NCBI RefSeq assembly: GCF_016741935.1 | Contig: NZ_JAERRG010000015.1 | Span: 124,001 to 188,000 of the forward strand | Direction: 5' to 3' | Length of the DNA: 64,000 nucleotides | Source: Streptomyces endocoffeicus | Lineage (GTDB): Bacteria; Actinomycetota; Actinomycetes; Streptomycetales; Streptomycetaceae | Shown: in pieces, positions 23,049-32,338 of the stretch | Numbering within the stretch: the stretch's first letter is position 1 | Layout: each line of letters starts with the position of its first letter | Translations under genes and position numbers: made by a program | Notes under the pieces: generated by a model | Database searches by the model: none | What the model saw: the letters and a program-made list of their open reading frames with translations, nothing else | What the model was told of the DNA's origin: nothing

Positions 23049-25364
23049 GTGGGGGAGAAGGGGGTGGACGACAGCATGGGTACGCGGAATGGCCGAAGCG
23101 GCCGCGCATCGGCGGCCAACGAGGCCAGTGCGAGCGCGGACGCCATCGCGGCCGAGGACGGGCAGGCGCTGGCCGCCGCCGTTCAGGCCGTGCTGGCCCG
23201 CGTCGACGCCCACGCCCGCCGCGCCACCTCCAACGGCTCCCGGCCCGACGCCCCCCGACACGCTGCCACGGGCTCTGGCTCCGCCCGTACAGACGCCGCC
23301 GGCCCCGGTGCGGTCCGCCCTGGCGCCACCAGCGCAGTCGCCTCCAACGCCGCCGCACCGGGCGCCACCACCATCGACGAGCCCACGGCCCCGGCTGACG
23401 ACAGCCAAGGCCACCACCGCCAGATGCCGGACGGGAACCGTACGGACCGTCCCTCCGCGCCCTCGGACACCGTCGCCCAGCCGCCGCACGCGGAAGACCG
23501 CGAGCAGCCCGCTGCCGCCCGCGTCCGGAAGGCGATTCCCGGCCCCGCCACGCTCGACGCGCTCGTGGCCTGTTTCGGCCTCAGCGCCTTCGAGCGCCAG
23601 CTCGTTCTGCTGGTGGCGGCCGCCGAGCTGGACCCCACCGCCGCCGCGCGGTGTGCCGCCGCCAGCGGTGATCCGGCCCGTGCGTACCCCACCTTCTCAC
23701 TCGCCCTCGCCGCGCTCGACGAGCCGCACTGGAGCGCGCTCACCCCCGTGTCCCCGCTCCGCCGCTGGCGGCTCATAGACCTCGACGACGAGACCCGGCT
23801 CACCACATCACGCCTCCGCATCGACGAGCGCATCCTGCACTTCCTGGCCGGATCGCCCTACCTCGACGCCCGGCTGCACGGGCTGCTGCGCCGTGCGCAG
23901 CCCCCGCGGACCCTGCCCCCCTCGTACGACCGGGCGGCGGACCGGGTGGCCGCGGGCTGGAACGAGTCGCGTCCGGAGGCCCCGCTGCGGGTGGAGCTCG
24001 TCGGGGGCGACCTGACCACCCGTACGGACATCGCCACCGCGGCCGCCCGCCGCACCGGGCTCGCGCTGTACGTCATGGCCTCGGACGACGTCCCCACCGA
24101 CGCGGCCGAACGCGACCGCCTCGCCCGCCTCTGGCAGCGCGAGGCCGTTCTGCTGCCCGCGGCGCTCCTGCTGGAGGTCGGCGAGACGGACCGGGAGCAG
24201 ACCGCCGCCACGGACGCGTTCATCGACGGCGCCGCCGTGCCCCTCGTCGTCTCCAGCGAGGACCCGCGCCGGACCGGCCGCCCGCGCGGCGAGCGCGTCA
24301 CCGTGCCCGGGCTGGACGACAGCGAACAACTCGCCCTCTGGGCGGACGCCTTCGCCGACATCCCGCAGATCGAGGAGACCCATCTGCGGTCGCTGGTCGC
24401 CCAGTTCCAGCTGCCGCCGCACATCATCCGCTCCGCGGCCGCCGCCGTACGCCGCGACCTACCCGCCCCGGACACGGGCACGGACGCCGACACGGACGCA
24501 CTGGACCCCACCGAACTCGCCTGGCGCGCCGGGCTCATCGAGGCGCGCATCGGCCTGGACGAACTGGGCCGCCGGATCGAGCCCGAGGCCGCCTGGGACG
24601 ATCTGGTGCTCGCCGACCACCAGGCGCGGATCCTGCGCGAGATCGTCGCCCACGTACGGCAGCGCGCCACCGTCCACCAGGAGTGGGGCTTCGCCGCGAC
24701 ACTCCGGCGCGGCCTGGGCGTCACCGCCCTCTTCGCGGGCGGCTCCGGCACCGGCAAGACCCTCGCCGCCGAGGTGATGGCCAAGGAGCTGGGCCTGGAC
24801 CTCTTCGTCATCGACCTCTCCCAGGTGGTCAGCAAATACATCGGCGAGACCGAGAAGAACCTGCGCAAGGTCTTCGACGCCGCCGAGCGCGGTGGCGCAC
24901 TGCTGCTCTTCGACGAGGCGGACGCGCTGTTCGGCAAGCGCAGCGAGGTCAAGGACAGCCACGACCGGTACGCCAACCTGGAGGTCAGCTATCTGCTGAT
25001 GCGCATGGAGGCGTACCGGGGCCTGGCCATCCTCACCACCAACATGAAGAAGGCCCTCGACCCGGCCTTCATGCGCCGGATCCGCTTCGTCGTGGACTTT
25101 CCCTTCCCCGGCGAGAGCGAGCGCGCCGAGATCTGGCGCCGGGTGCTCCCCGCGCGAGCGCCGATGAAGGACATCGACCCCGAACGCCTCGCCCGACTCA
25201 CGGTGGCGGGCGGCTCGATCCGCAACATCGCGCTCTCGGGCGCCTTCCTCGCCGCCGAGGAGGGCGACCGCCTCCAGATGCGCCACATGCTGGCGGCGGC
25301 GCGCACCGAGTACCAGAAGCTGGACCGTTCGCTCACACCCTCGGAGGTCACCGGATGGGTCTGA
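23049..25364 (+). CDS. AAA+ ATPase of the contractile injection system
   Basis: 771 residues. The N-terminal ~130 are low complexity (Ala/Pro/Ser), followed by a degenerate AAA-like region (LACFGLSAFERQLVLLVAAA). The active AAA+ module has Walker A GGSGTGKT (residues 564-571), Walker B LLLFDEAD (618-625), sensor 1 LTTNMKKALD and the arginine finger FMRRIRF. This is the Afp15/Pvc15-type ATPase needed to assemble or finish the particle. The GTG at 23049 has GAGG six bases upstream; ATG at 23076 is a fallback. It overlaps the next small gene by ten bases. Confidence 0.9.
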   Translation: MGEKGVDDSMGTRNGRSGRASAANEASASADAIAAEDGQALAAAVQAVLARVDAHARRATSNGSRPDAPRHAATGSGSARTDAAGPGAVRPGATSAVASNAAAPGATTIDEPTAPADDSQGHHRQMPDGNRTDRPSAPSDTVAQPPHAEDREQPAAARVRKAIPGPATLDALVACFGLSAFERQLVLLVAAAELDPTAAARCAAASGDPARAYPTFSLALAALDEPHWSALTPVSPLRRWRLIDLDDETRLTTSRLRIDERILHFLAGSPYLDARLHGLLRRAQPPRTLPPSYDRAADRVAAGWNESRPEAPLRVELVGGDLTTRTDIATAAARRTGLALYVMASDDVPTDAAERDRLARLWQREAVLLPAALLLEVGETDREQTAATDAFIDGAAVPLVVSSEDPRRTGRPRGERVTVPGLDDSEQLALWADAFADIPQIEETHLRSLVAQFQLPPHIIRSAAAAVRRDLPAPDTGTDADTDALDPTELAWRAGLIEARIGLDELGRRIEPEAAWDDLVLADHQARILREIVAHVRQRATVHQEWGFAATLRRGLGVTALFAGGSGTGKTLAAEVMAKELGLDLFVIDLSQVVSKYIGETEKNLRKVFDAAERGGALLLFDEADALFGKRSEVKDSHDRYANLEVSYLLMRMEAYRGLAILTTNMKKALDPAFMRRIRFVVDFPFPGESERAEIWRRVLPARAPMKDIDPERLARLTVAGGSIRNIALSGAFLAAEEGDRLQMRHMLAAARTEYQKLDRSLTPSEVTGWV

Positions 25365-25684
25365 ACGACCGGATGCGCCTGAACGACCGGATGGGTCCGA
25401 ACGAGCAGCCGAGCGCGGTCCAGGTGGACATCGGCGAGCTGACTCTGACCGGCTTCGGCGCCGGAATCGACCCGGACCGGGTCTCGGTGGCGTTCCAGAC
25501 CGAGCTGACCCGCCTCGTACAGGAACGCGGCGTACCGCTGGCGGCGACCGGGGACGGCAAGGCGATCGAGGCCCTGTCCGACCTGCCCCCGCTCCCCGCC
25601 ACCACCTCCCCGGCCCGGCTGGGCGAGGCACTGGCCCGGGCCGTGCACGCGGGCCTGTCCGGAAGGGGGCGGGAGGTGACATGA
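25355..25684 (+). CDS. Small CIS protein with duplicated N terminus
   Basis: 109 residues. The N terminus is a tandem duplication, LNDRM-RLNDRM, encoded by two 18-base units (25361-25378 and 25379-25396) each supplying an ATG. The body, VDIGELTLTGFGAGIDPDRV then VAFQTELTRLVQERG, matches small proteins that precede DUF4157 genes in eCIS loci. It is sandwiched by overlap with the ATPase stop and the ATGA start of the giant DUF4157 gene. GGAGG lies eight bases upstream of ATG 25355. A chaperone or loading role for the giant protein is inferred only from coupling. Confidence 0.65.
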   Translation: MGLNDRMRLNDRMGPNEQPSAVQVDIGELTLTGFGAGIDPDRVSVAFQTELTRLVQERGVPLAATGDGKAIEALSDLPPLPATTSPARLGEALARAVHAGLSGRGREVT

Positions 25685-28600
25685 GCAACGCACCGTCCAT
25701 CACCCAGGACGACCGCGCGTCCCAGTCCGCCAAGCGCCGCAAGCGCAAGGAGCGGACCGGCAAGGCCCGTGCGCCCGAGCCCAAGGACATCGTCAGCGGC
25801 GCCGGACAGCCCCTCGACCCGAGCGTCCGGCGCGACCTCGAGGAACAGCTCGGCCACGACCTCAGCCAGGTCCGCCTGCACACCGACCGTGACGCGGGCC
25901 ACCTCACCGAACTGCTGGGCGCGGACGCGGTGGCGGTCGGCCAGGACATCTTCTTCCGCGAGCACACCTACCGCCCCGGCACAACGGACGGCCAACGCCT
26001 CCTCGCCCACGAACTGCTCCACACCGTCCAGAACCCCCACGGCCTCGGCACCCTGCGCGCGGGCCGCGACCTGGGAGCGGTGAGCCTGCCGCAGGACGCG
26101 ATGGAGCGCGAGGCGGAGGGCACGGCGCGGGAGCTGGCACGCGGCGGGCAGCCGGACACCGAGATGGAGCCGCAGGCGTCCGCGACCCCGGGCTGGCTCC
26201 GCTACGCCACGGTTGACGCCGACCGCAACCGTATGGAGAAGCTCGACCCGGCGACCCTGGTCGACCGCCTCGCCAACAGCGTCGTCCGCTCCCTGCGCGG
26301 CGACCCCGAGGACCGCTCCAAGCGCACCCGTATGCAACTGGCGCGGATGCCGGACGAGGTGCAGGACGCCGTCCTCGACCGCCTCGAGAGCAGGCTCCTC
26401 AGCTCGGAGCACGAGCGGGTGCTCGACTTCGTGGACGAGATCGAGGCGGACGACAACCTGGAGCGGGAGTCGCTGGCCGCTCCGGAGGTCGAGCCGGACC
26501 CGGTCGAGGAGCTGCTGCTCGAGCGCGAAACGCGGCGGCGGAGGGCGGAGGAGCGCCGCGAGGAGGAGCAGCGCCCGGCGCCCGCGCCGGGCCCGGAGAA
26601 GGACGAGCCCGCGGGGGAGGACGCGCCGGGCAGCACGCCGCAGAACGGCGGGGGCGCGCCCGAGAAGGCGGGCCAGGGCGGGAGCCAGGAGCAGCGGCCG
26701 GGCGCCGACGCGGGACGCGAGGGCGGAAGCCCTGCGTCCGACGGGAAGTCCGAGGGCGGGCAGCAGGGCGGCGAGAAGAAGGCCGAGGGCTCCGAGAAGA
26801 AGGACGAGGACTCCGAGAAGGGGAAGGAAGCAAAGGGAGGCAAGGAGGGGGCGGGGAAGGAAGGACAGGAGCAGCAGGGCGTCGCGACGCCGAGCAAGGA
26901 GGAGTCGGCGGCCAAGAACCGTCCGGGCGCGGTCGATTCGCTCGTGGCGGGTCAGCAGCTGAAGCAGCAGGACAAGCGGGGCGCGGACAAAGCCACCGGT
27001 TCTCCGATGGCGTCCGGCAAGGACACCCAGCTGCCCGGTGCGTTCTCCACGCTCGACGGCATACGTGCCCAGGATCTGGACGGCCCGGAGGAGCGGGCGG
27101 AGGAGGATCCGTTCGGCTCCGGCAGTGAGTCGGAGGTCGAGGTCGGGGGCGAGGAGAAGAGCGCCTGGGACATCAAGCTCCAGCCGGAGGACTTCCTGCC
27201 CGAGCAGGACCTCGACGTGTCCGGCGTACCGACCGCGGACACGCTCGATCCCTCCTCATCTGCCACCCCTCCCGCCCCGTCGTTCCCCGCCCCGCCGGTG
27301 ACCAAGGCCGACAAGGTGCAGGCCGAACGGGACGCGGAGGACGCCGAGGACGAGGCGGAGGACGCCGAACCCGAAGAGGATGCTGCCGACTCGGCCGCCG
27401 ACGCCGAGCCGTCGGCGGACGCGGACGACGGCGCGGCGGCAGGCGGCGGGCTCGGCGGTCTCGCCGTGGAGCAGGCCGCCGAGAGCCGACCGGGACCGGC
27501 CGCGACACGCGACCCGAAGAGCGGCGCCGACCCCAAGGACGGGCCCGTCGTCGCGCAGACGACGGTGCAGGAGGCCGCGGGCAGGTCCGAGGACGGCGGC
27601 GAAGCCACGGAACAGGCCGCGAAGGAGGAGAAGGGCACCTCCGCAGCCGGTGACGGGCCGGGCGGTGCGCAGGAGAAGGCATCCCAGCAGGCGGTGGGCG
27701 GTCAGGCGGCGCAGGAGCCCGCGGCCAAAGCGGAACAGAAGAAGGCGGACGCGGAGCCGGCGGCCAAGAGCGAACCCACGGCGGACGCCAAGTCCCCCTC
27801 ACCCGCGCGGGACACCCAGGTCACGGGCGGATCCAACGCGGATACGCCCGGCGGAGCGAGCAGCGGGGCGCAGAGCGAGCAGGGCGCGCCGACGGAGCGT
27901 ATGGAGACCCCGGCGGAGGAGTCGGCGCCGCCCGCACCGGAACCGAAGAAGACCGCCGACCCTGCACCCTCGCCACCGAAGGAGACGTCGGCACCCAAGT
28001 CCGCGTCAGGAGCGAAGCCCACAGCGCCCAAGTCGGCCCCGGCCGCCAAGACACCGCGCGGCGGTGGTGGCGGCGCGGGCGGAGGCGGTGGCAAGGCGTC
28101 TGCTTCCGCCAAGGGCAAGAAGAAGAACTCCGGACCGGCCCCGAACCTCTCCCAGGTGTCCCCGGAAGCGGGCCTGTCCACCGCGTCCAGGCTCAAGCCC
28201 CATGTGGCGCTGCAGGCCATGACCGGCGTAGGCGGCTCGGTGAACCGCACCGTCGGCGACGAACACAAGGCTCTCGCCGCCGCCCCGCCCTCGATGCAGC
28301 GTCCGGCAGGCGCCCCGCAGACCCTCCAGGGCAAGCCGAAGACCGACGCCCCGGCTCAGTACTCGCAGGATCCGGCCCAGAAGTCCGAAGCCCCGGAGAA
28401 GGAGGACGCCAAGGTCGAGGGCGCCAAGGAGCCCGAGGGCCAGATCGAGGCGGAGAAGGCCGAGGAACCCAGCGGCTGGGACACCTTCAAGATGGCCCTG
28501 GGCTTCGGCGTCGGCAAGCTCCTGAGCTGGGCCGGTTTCAAGGTGGACGCACAGGAGTTGGCCGCCAAGTTCGCCGGGCTGCCGACCAAGGACGAGGCAC

Positions 28601-31600
28601 TCAAGCAGGCCCAGGCGGGTAACGCACCGGGCGTAAAGATGCAGGGCGCCGCCGACCAGACGGCTGGCGAACAGGGCTCGGCCGTCGACACCAAGGGTCA
28701 GGAAACCGTTGCCACGGGGCGGGACGACGCCGGCCGTCGCATGGGCGAGGACCAGGTCTACCCCGACGCTCCCAAGGAGCAGATGGAGGCGAAGGTCCCT
28801 GGCCAGCAGGGCGGCGGAGGCGGCGGTGCGCCCAAGGGCGGTGCGACGACAGGCGCCGTTCCGCCCGAAGCCGCTTCGGAAGTGGCGGAGCACGAACGCG
28901 GACCGCAGTTCCAAGCCGCCTTCTCCGACGGCCAGAAGACTATGTCCGAAGGCCGAAAGGCCAAGGATGGCGACTTCCGGAATGGTCAGCAGAAGCACAA
29001 GCAGCAGGTCAACGCGGAGATCGCGACCAACACCAAGAGCCAGGCGAGCGAGCGTCAGAAGGCGATGACGGAGGTCACCGCCAAGCGTGCGGACTGGCGT
29101 ACGGAGCAGGACAAGGAACTCCAGTCTCTCGGCGACAAGAAGACCGAGCGCCACGAGAAGATCCGCAAGGACGTCAAGGACAAGGAAGAGAAGACCGACA
29201 AGGACGTCGGCAAGGAGAAGGACGACAGCGACAAGAAGATCCAGGACAAGAGCGACCAAGCCGAACGGGATGCCGAGAAGAAGCGCGACGCGAGTGCCAA
29301 CGAGTCGGGCAACTGGGTCAGCAAGGCTTTCGACTGGATCAAAGACAAAGTCATCGAGATCAAGAACGCCATCGTCCGCGTCATCAAGGAGGCGCGTGAC
29401 GCGGTCGTCGGCTTCATCAAGAACTTCAAGGAGACGGTCGAGCGCTGGATCAACGACGCCCGTAAGGCGATCGTTGACGCGATCAAGAACTTCATCAATG
29501 ACCTGATCGAGTTCGCCAAGGCGATGGTGCGGGCCGTCATCGACCTGGCCAAGCGCATCCGGAACTTCATCACGGGCCTGATCAACGCCGCGATCGCCCT
29601 CGTCAACAAGCTAGCCACGATGCTCAAGCAGGCCATCACCGACCTGCTGAACGCCCTCGGCAAGCTGCTGAGCAGCATCCTCGACGTCCTGAAGAAGATG
29701 CTGCTCGACGTGGTCAAGGCCGTCGTGGATGCGGTCAAGCAGGTCCTGGACTTCGCTTCCAAGCTGCTGGGTGCGCTCGGCGACTTCATGCTCATCGCGG
29801 TCGACTTCCTCACCGACCCCGGCGGCTGGCTGAGCGGTGCGAAGAACTCGGCGGTGGACGGCGCGAAGAACCACCTCTTCCGCGAGGTCAAGTCGGCCGT
29901 CAAGGAGTGGTTCCAGTCCAAGATCCAGGAGATTATCGGCGTCCCCAAGGCCATCCTGGACAAGCTGTTCAAGGGCGGCTTCACGCTGGAGCAGATCGTC
30001 AAGGAGACGTGGGACGCGATCGTCCCCCAACTCCCCTTCATCATCGGCGAGATCGTCATCACGAAGGTGATCGCCAAGCTGATCCCGGGAGCGGGCTGGG
30101 TGATGGCCGTCATCGACGCCATCCGCACGGCCATCGGCTCGCTCGGCGCGATTCTGCGTGCGATGGGCGCGGTCCTCGACTGGCTGAAGCTCGTCCGCAT
30201 GGGCGGCGCGGGCATCCTCTTCGCGAAAGCGGTCGCGGCGGGCATCGTGGCGCTCCTGGAACTGGCCTACCAGGCGCTGCTGTCCGGCATCGGCAAGTAC
30301 GTCGCGAAGGTGGGCCGGCGCTTCAAGGCCATCGCGGCGAAGCTGGGCCAGGGGAAGGGAGGCAAGGGCGGAGCGGGCGGGAAGGGCGGCGCGGACGGGG
30401 AGGGCGCGGACGGTCGGGGCGGCAAGCCGGGCGACGAGAAAACCCAACACCCGGCCGAAACGAGCGCCCCGACGACGCGCCCAACGACGACCACCAAGCC
30501 GAAGCCCGGCACCGAACCGACCCCCAAGAAACCCACAACGCAATCGCAGTCGCGGCCGAAACCCACCAGGCCCGAGACCCCCGGCAGGCCCAAGCCCACA
30601 CCTGACACCAAGACCCCGGCTCCCACGACGAAGGACAAAAACGGCAAACCCAAGCCGACCGAAGACCGCCCAGACACCCGCCCAACCCCGGTCGCCAAAC
30701 CGAAGCCCGAGCCGAAACCCCCAGCCAAGCCGAAGCCCGAGCCGCAGACCAAGCCCAACCCCAAGGACGACAAAACCCCGAGTAGCCCCAAGGACGACAA
30801 GGGCCCCGACGACCGGCCGAAGAACGACGACAAGCCCTCGCCCAAGGACCCCAAGGACCCGGACCCCACCAAGCCCAGGCCCGACAAGGACGACCCGAAG
30901 AAGCCCAAGCCGGACAAGGACGGCGACAAGCCAGGCCCCCGAAAGCCCAAACCCGACAAGGACGGCCCCGGCAGGCGCCCGAACAAGAAGGGCCCCAACA
31001 ACCGCAAGCCCCATCCCGACAAGAGCGGCCCGGGCAGGCCCAAGTCCAAGCCGGAAAAGGATAGGCGCAAGAAGGAGGACGACTCGAAGGACTCCAAGGA
31101 TGCGCGACTGCAGAAGATTTTATCGCGCATTCGTCCCCGGATCCAGGGCGCGCTGACACGTGGCACGACTGGCATTCCGTTCCGGCTTTCGCTAATGGCG
31201 ATGCGCGCGTGGTATCGACTCACTTCGCTGGAAGCAGAGAAGTCAGGATCTCAGCGAGATATCCTGGCGAGGCTAAACCCCAACGGCACTGCCGGATCTG
31301 CGTACGTGCCATCTCCACAGGAAATCCGTTTAATCATCCAGCGAGCGGTGACGGAAGTCCTCCAGCAGGAGAGCATAAATAACGCGGCCCAGCGTATCAA
31401 TGATGAGGAAGCCTTCCTGTCCGATGACCCGAGAGAGACGCGCGACATCCCCATCGAAGACCTTCCCCGCATCTCGCATGGAGCAGACTTCCCGGGCGCA
31501 GTCAGGCATATGTTGGACCGGGGGGCACATATTCCCCGCTCGATGATGGCTTACACAGTCGGGCGCGAGGACGAGAGTGAACAGGGTAGAAACAGAAACG

Positions 31601-32322
31601 TTAGGCAGAGGGTATTTGACTGGCACGCTACCCCTCATCCCACCAACTCGGAAGTGAAGGGAATAAAGTCATATCCGATCCTCTTCGGGACGTTGAGGCG
31701 TGTGTGGGACAAGATCTCGCGTCGAGTGAACAGGAAACTCAAGAGAGCTCCTGACTTGGATCCGGATGCGATCAGTGCATTGAAGTCGCTTGATCGCAAG
31801 GATGCCACTATTGCCCAATTGATGCAGAACTTCCTTGAAACTGGGAAGTGGCCCCAGGATGTGCTCAGAAATGAGCGCGAGAAACTAGGACGTGTTGTCT
31901 ACTTGATGTACGTGCGCGAGTCTGTGCGCGATCCCGAGAACGTGGCGCTTGCCCCCATGACTATCGACCTCATTGCTCGAGGTGAAATGACCTTCCAGCA
32001 AGCGTTCGCCGAGTTTGAAGGTAATGACGGCAAGAAGGAATCGCGCAAGCGTACGGGTGGAAGGGGTCGCTACCCTGCGTCCATGGAAGGCGCGGCGCCC
32101 GCCGCGAGGGGCCTGGTGGCAGAGGATAACAACCAACCTCTGCGCGTGGCAGACCACGGGACGGGGGAGGATCGGCGTGAGTTGGAGTGGCGCAAGGTCG
32201 ACCTGGCAACTCGATGGTTCCAGGCTCAACTACGCTCCAGGGAAGAAGTCTGGGGTTCGACTCAGGACGATGTTGTGGAGTTCATCAAGAAGTTCATCCT
32301 CGAACATCACGGCCTGATCTAG
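25681..32322 (+). CDS. Giant DUF4157 protein: probable CIS cargo toxin with exchanged C-terminal domain
   Basis: 2213 residues. N terminus basic; DUF4157 domain about residues 36-140 with the metallopeptidase motif HELLH (110-114), the domain most strongly linked to eCIS loci. Residues ~240-1070 are acidic/Ala/Pro low complexity, with islands such as LSQVSPEAGLSTASRLKPHV and SGWDTFKMALGFGVGKLLSW. Charged coiled coil ~1076-1208; long amphipathic/hydrophobic helices ~1210-1555 (DKVIEIKNAIVRVIKEAR, FIIGEIVITKVIAKLIPGAG), possibly membrane-active. A Lys/Pro-rich linker (~1558-1800) leads to a ~410-residue terminal domain with lower GC, two TTA codons (31120 and 31330) and no family I can name. 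The architecture is that of a polymorphic toxin: conserved carrier plus swappable effector. The next gene encodes a likely immunity protein. Confidence 0.85.
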   Translation: MSNAPSITQDDRASQSAKRRKRKERTGKARAPEPKDIVSGAGQPLDPSVRRDLEEQLGHDLSQVRLHTDRDAGHLTELLGADAVAVGQDIFFREHTYRPGTTDGQRLLAHELLHTVQNPHGLGTLRAGRDLGAVSLPQDAMEREAEGTARELARGGQPDTEMEPQASATPGWLRYATVDADRNRMEKLDPATLVDRLANSVVRSLRGDPEDRSKRTRMQLARMPDEVQDAVLDRLESRLLSSEHERVLDFVDEIEADDNLERESLAAPEVEPDPVEELLLERETRRRRAEERREEEQRPAPAPGPEKDEPAGEDAPGSTPQNGGGAPEKAGQGGSQEQRPGADAGREGGSPASDGKSEGGQQGGEKKAEGSEKKDEDSEKGKEAKGGKEGAGKEGQEQQGVATPSKEESAAKNRPGAVDSLVAGQQLKQQDKRGADKATGSPMASGKDTQLPGAFSTLDGIRAQDLDGPEERAEEDPFGSGSESEVEVGGEEKSAWDIKLQPEDFLPEQDLDVSGVPTADTLDPSSSATPPAPSFPAPPVTKADKVQAERDAEDAEDEAEDAEPEEDAADSAADAEPSADADDGAAAGGGLGGLAVEQAAESRPGPAATRDPKSGADPKDGPVVAQTTVQEAAGRSEDGGEATEQAAKEEKGTSAAGDGPGGAQEKASQQAVGGQAAQEPAAKAEQKKADAEPAAKSEPTADAKSPSPARDTQVTGGSNADTPGGASSGAQSEQGAPTERMETPAEESAPPAPEPKKTADPAPSPPKETSAPKSASGAKPTAPKSAPAAKTPRGGGGGAGGGGGKASASAKGKKKNSGPAPNLSQVSPEAGLSTASRLKPHVALQAMTGVGGSVNRTVGDEHKALAAAPPSMQRPAGAPQTLQGKPKTDAPAQYSQDPAQKSEAPEKEDAKVEGAKEPEGQIEAEKAEEPSGWDTFKMALGFGVGKLLSWAGFKVDAQELAAKFAGLPTKDEALKQAQAGNAPGVKMQGAADQTAGEQGSAVDTKGQETVATGRDDAGRRMGEDQVYPDAPKEQMEAKVPGQQGGGGGGAPKGGATTGAVPPEAASEVAEHERGPQFQAAFSDGQKTMSEGRKAKDGDFRNGQQKHKQQVNAEIATNTKSQASERQKAMTEVTAKRADWRTEQDKELQSLGDKKTERHEKIRKDVKDKEEKTDKDVGKEKDDSDKKIQDKSDQAERDAEKKRDASANESGNWVSKAFDWIKDKVIEIKNAIVRVIKEARDAVVGFIKNFKETVERWINDARKAIVDAIKNFINDLIEFAKAMVRAVIDLAKRIRNFITGLINAAIALVNKLATMLKQAITDLLNALGKLLSSILDVLKKMLLDVVKAVVDAVKQVLDFASKLLGALGDFMLIAVDFLTDPGGWLSGAKNSAVDGAKNHLFREVKSAVKEWFQSKIQEIIGVPKAILDKLFKGGFTLEQIVKETWDAIVPQLPFIIGEIVITKVIAKLIPGAGWVMAVIDAIRTAIGSLGAILRAMGAVLDWLKLVRMGGAGILFAKAVAAGIVALLELAYQALLSGIGKYVAKVGRRFKAIAAKLGQGKGGKGGAGGKGGADGEGADGRGGKPGDEKTQHPAETSAPTTRPTTTTKPKPGTEPTPKKPTTQSQSRPKPTRPETPGRPKPTPDTKTPAPTTKDKNGKPKPTEDRPDTRPTPVAKPKPEPKPPAKPKPEPQTKPNPKDDKTPSSPKDDKGPDDRPKNDDKPSPKDPKDPDPTKPRPDKDDPKKPKPDKDGDKPGPRKPKPDKDGPGRRPNKKGPNNRKPHPDKSGPGRPKSKPEKDRRKKEDDSKDSKDARLQKILSRIRPRIQGALTRGTTGIPFRLSLMAMRAWYRLTSLEAEKSGSQRDILARLNPNGTAGSAYVPSPQEIRLIIQRAVTEVLQQESINNAAQRINDEEAFLSDDPRETRDIPIEDLPRISHGADFPGAVRHMLDRGAHIPRSMMAYTVGREDESEQGRNRNVRQRVFDWHATPHPTNSEVKGIKSYPILFGTLRRVWDKISRRVNRKLKRAPDLDPDAISALKSLDRKDATIAQLMQNFLETGKWPQDVLRNEREKLGRVVYLMYVRESVRDPENVALAPMTIDLIARGEMTFQQAFAEFEGNDGKKESRKRTGGRGRYPASMEGAAPAARGLVAEDNNQPLRVADHGTGEDRRELEWRKVDLATRWFQAQLRSREEVWGSTQDDVVEFIKKFILEHHGLI
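31081..32322 (+). other. AT-rich C-terminal effector domain of the DUF4157 protein
   Basis: Residues ~1801-2213. Base composition and codon use change abruptly here: A- and T-ending codons (ATT, TTA, AAT, TTT, CTT) that are almost absent before are common. Segments such as NIPFR-like strands, RRVWDKISRRVNRKL, ATIAQLMQNFLETGKW and GRVVYLMYVRESVRDPENV suggest an all-alpha-rich enzyme. Conserved-looking polar residues (RESVRDPEN, DWHATPHP) could be catalytic. I cannot assign an activity. Confidence 0.6.
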
Positions 32323-32338
32323 TAAGGAAAGGAAACAC

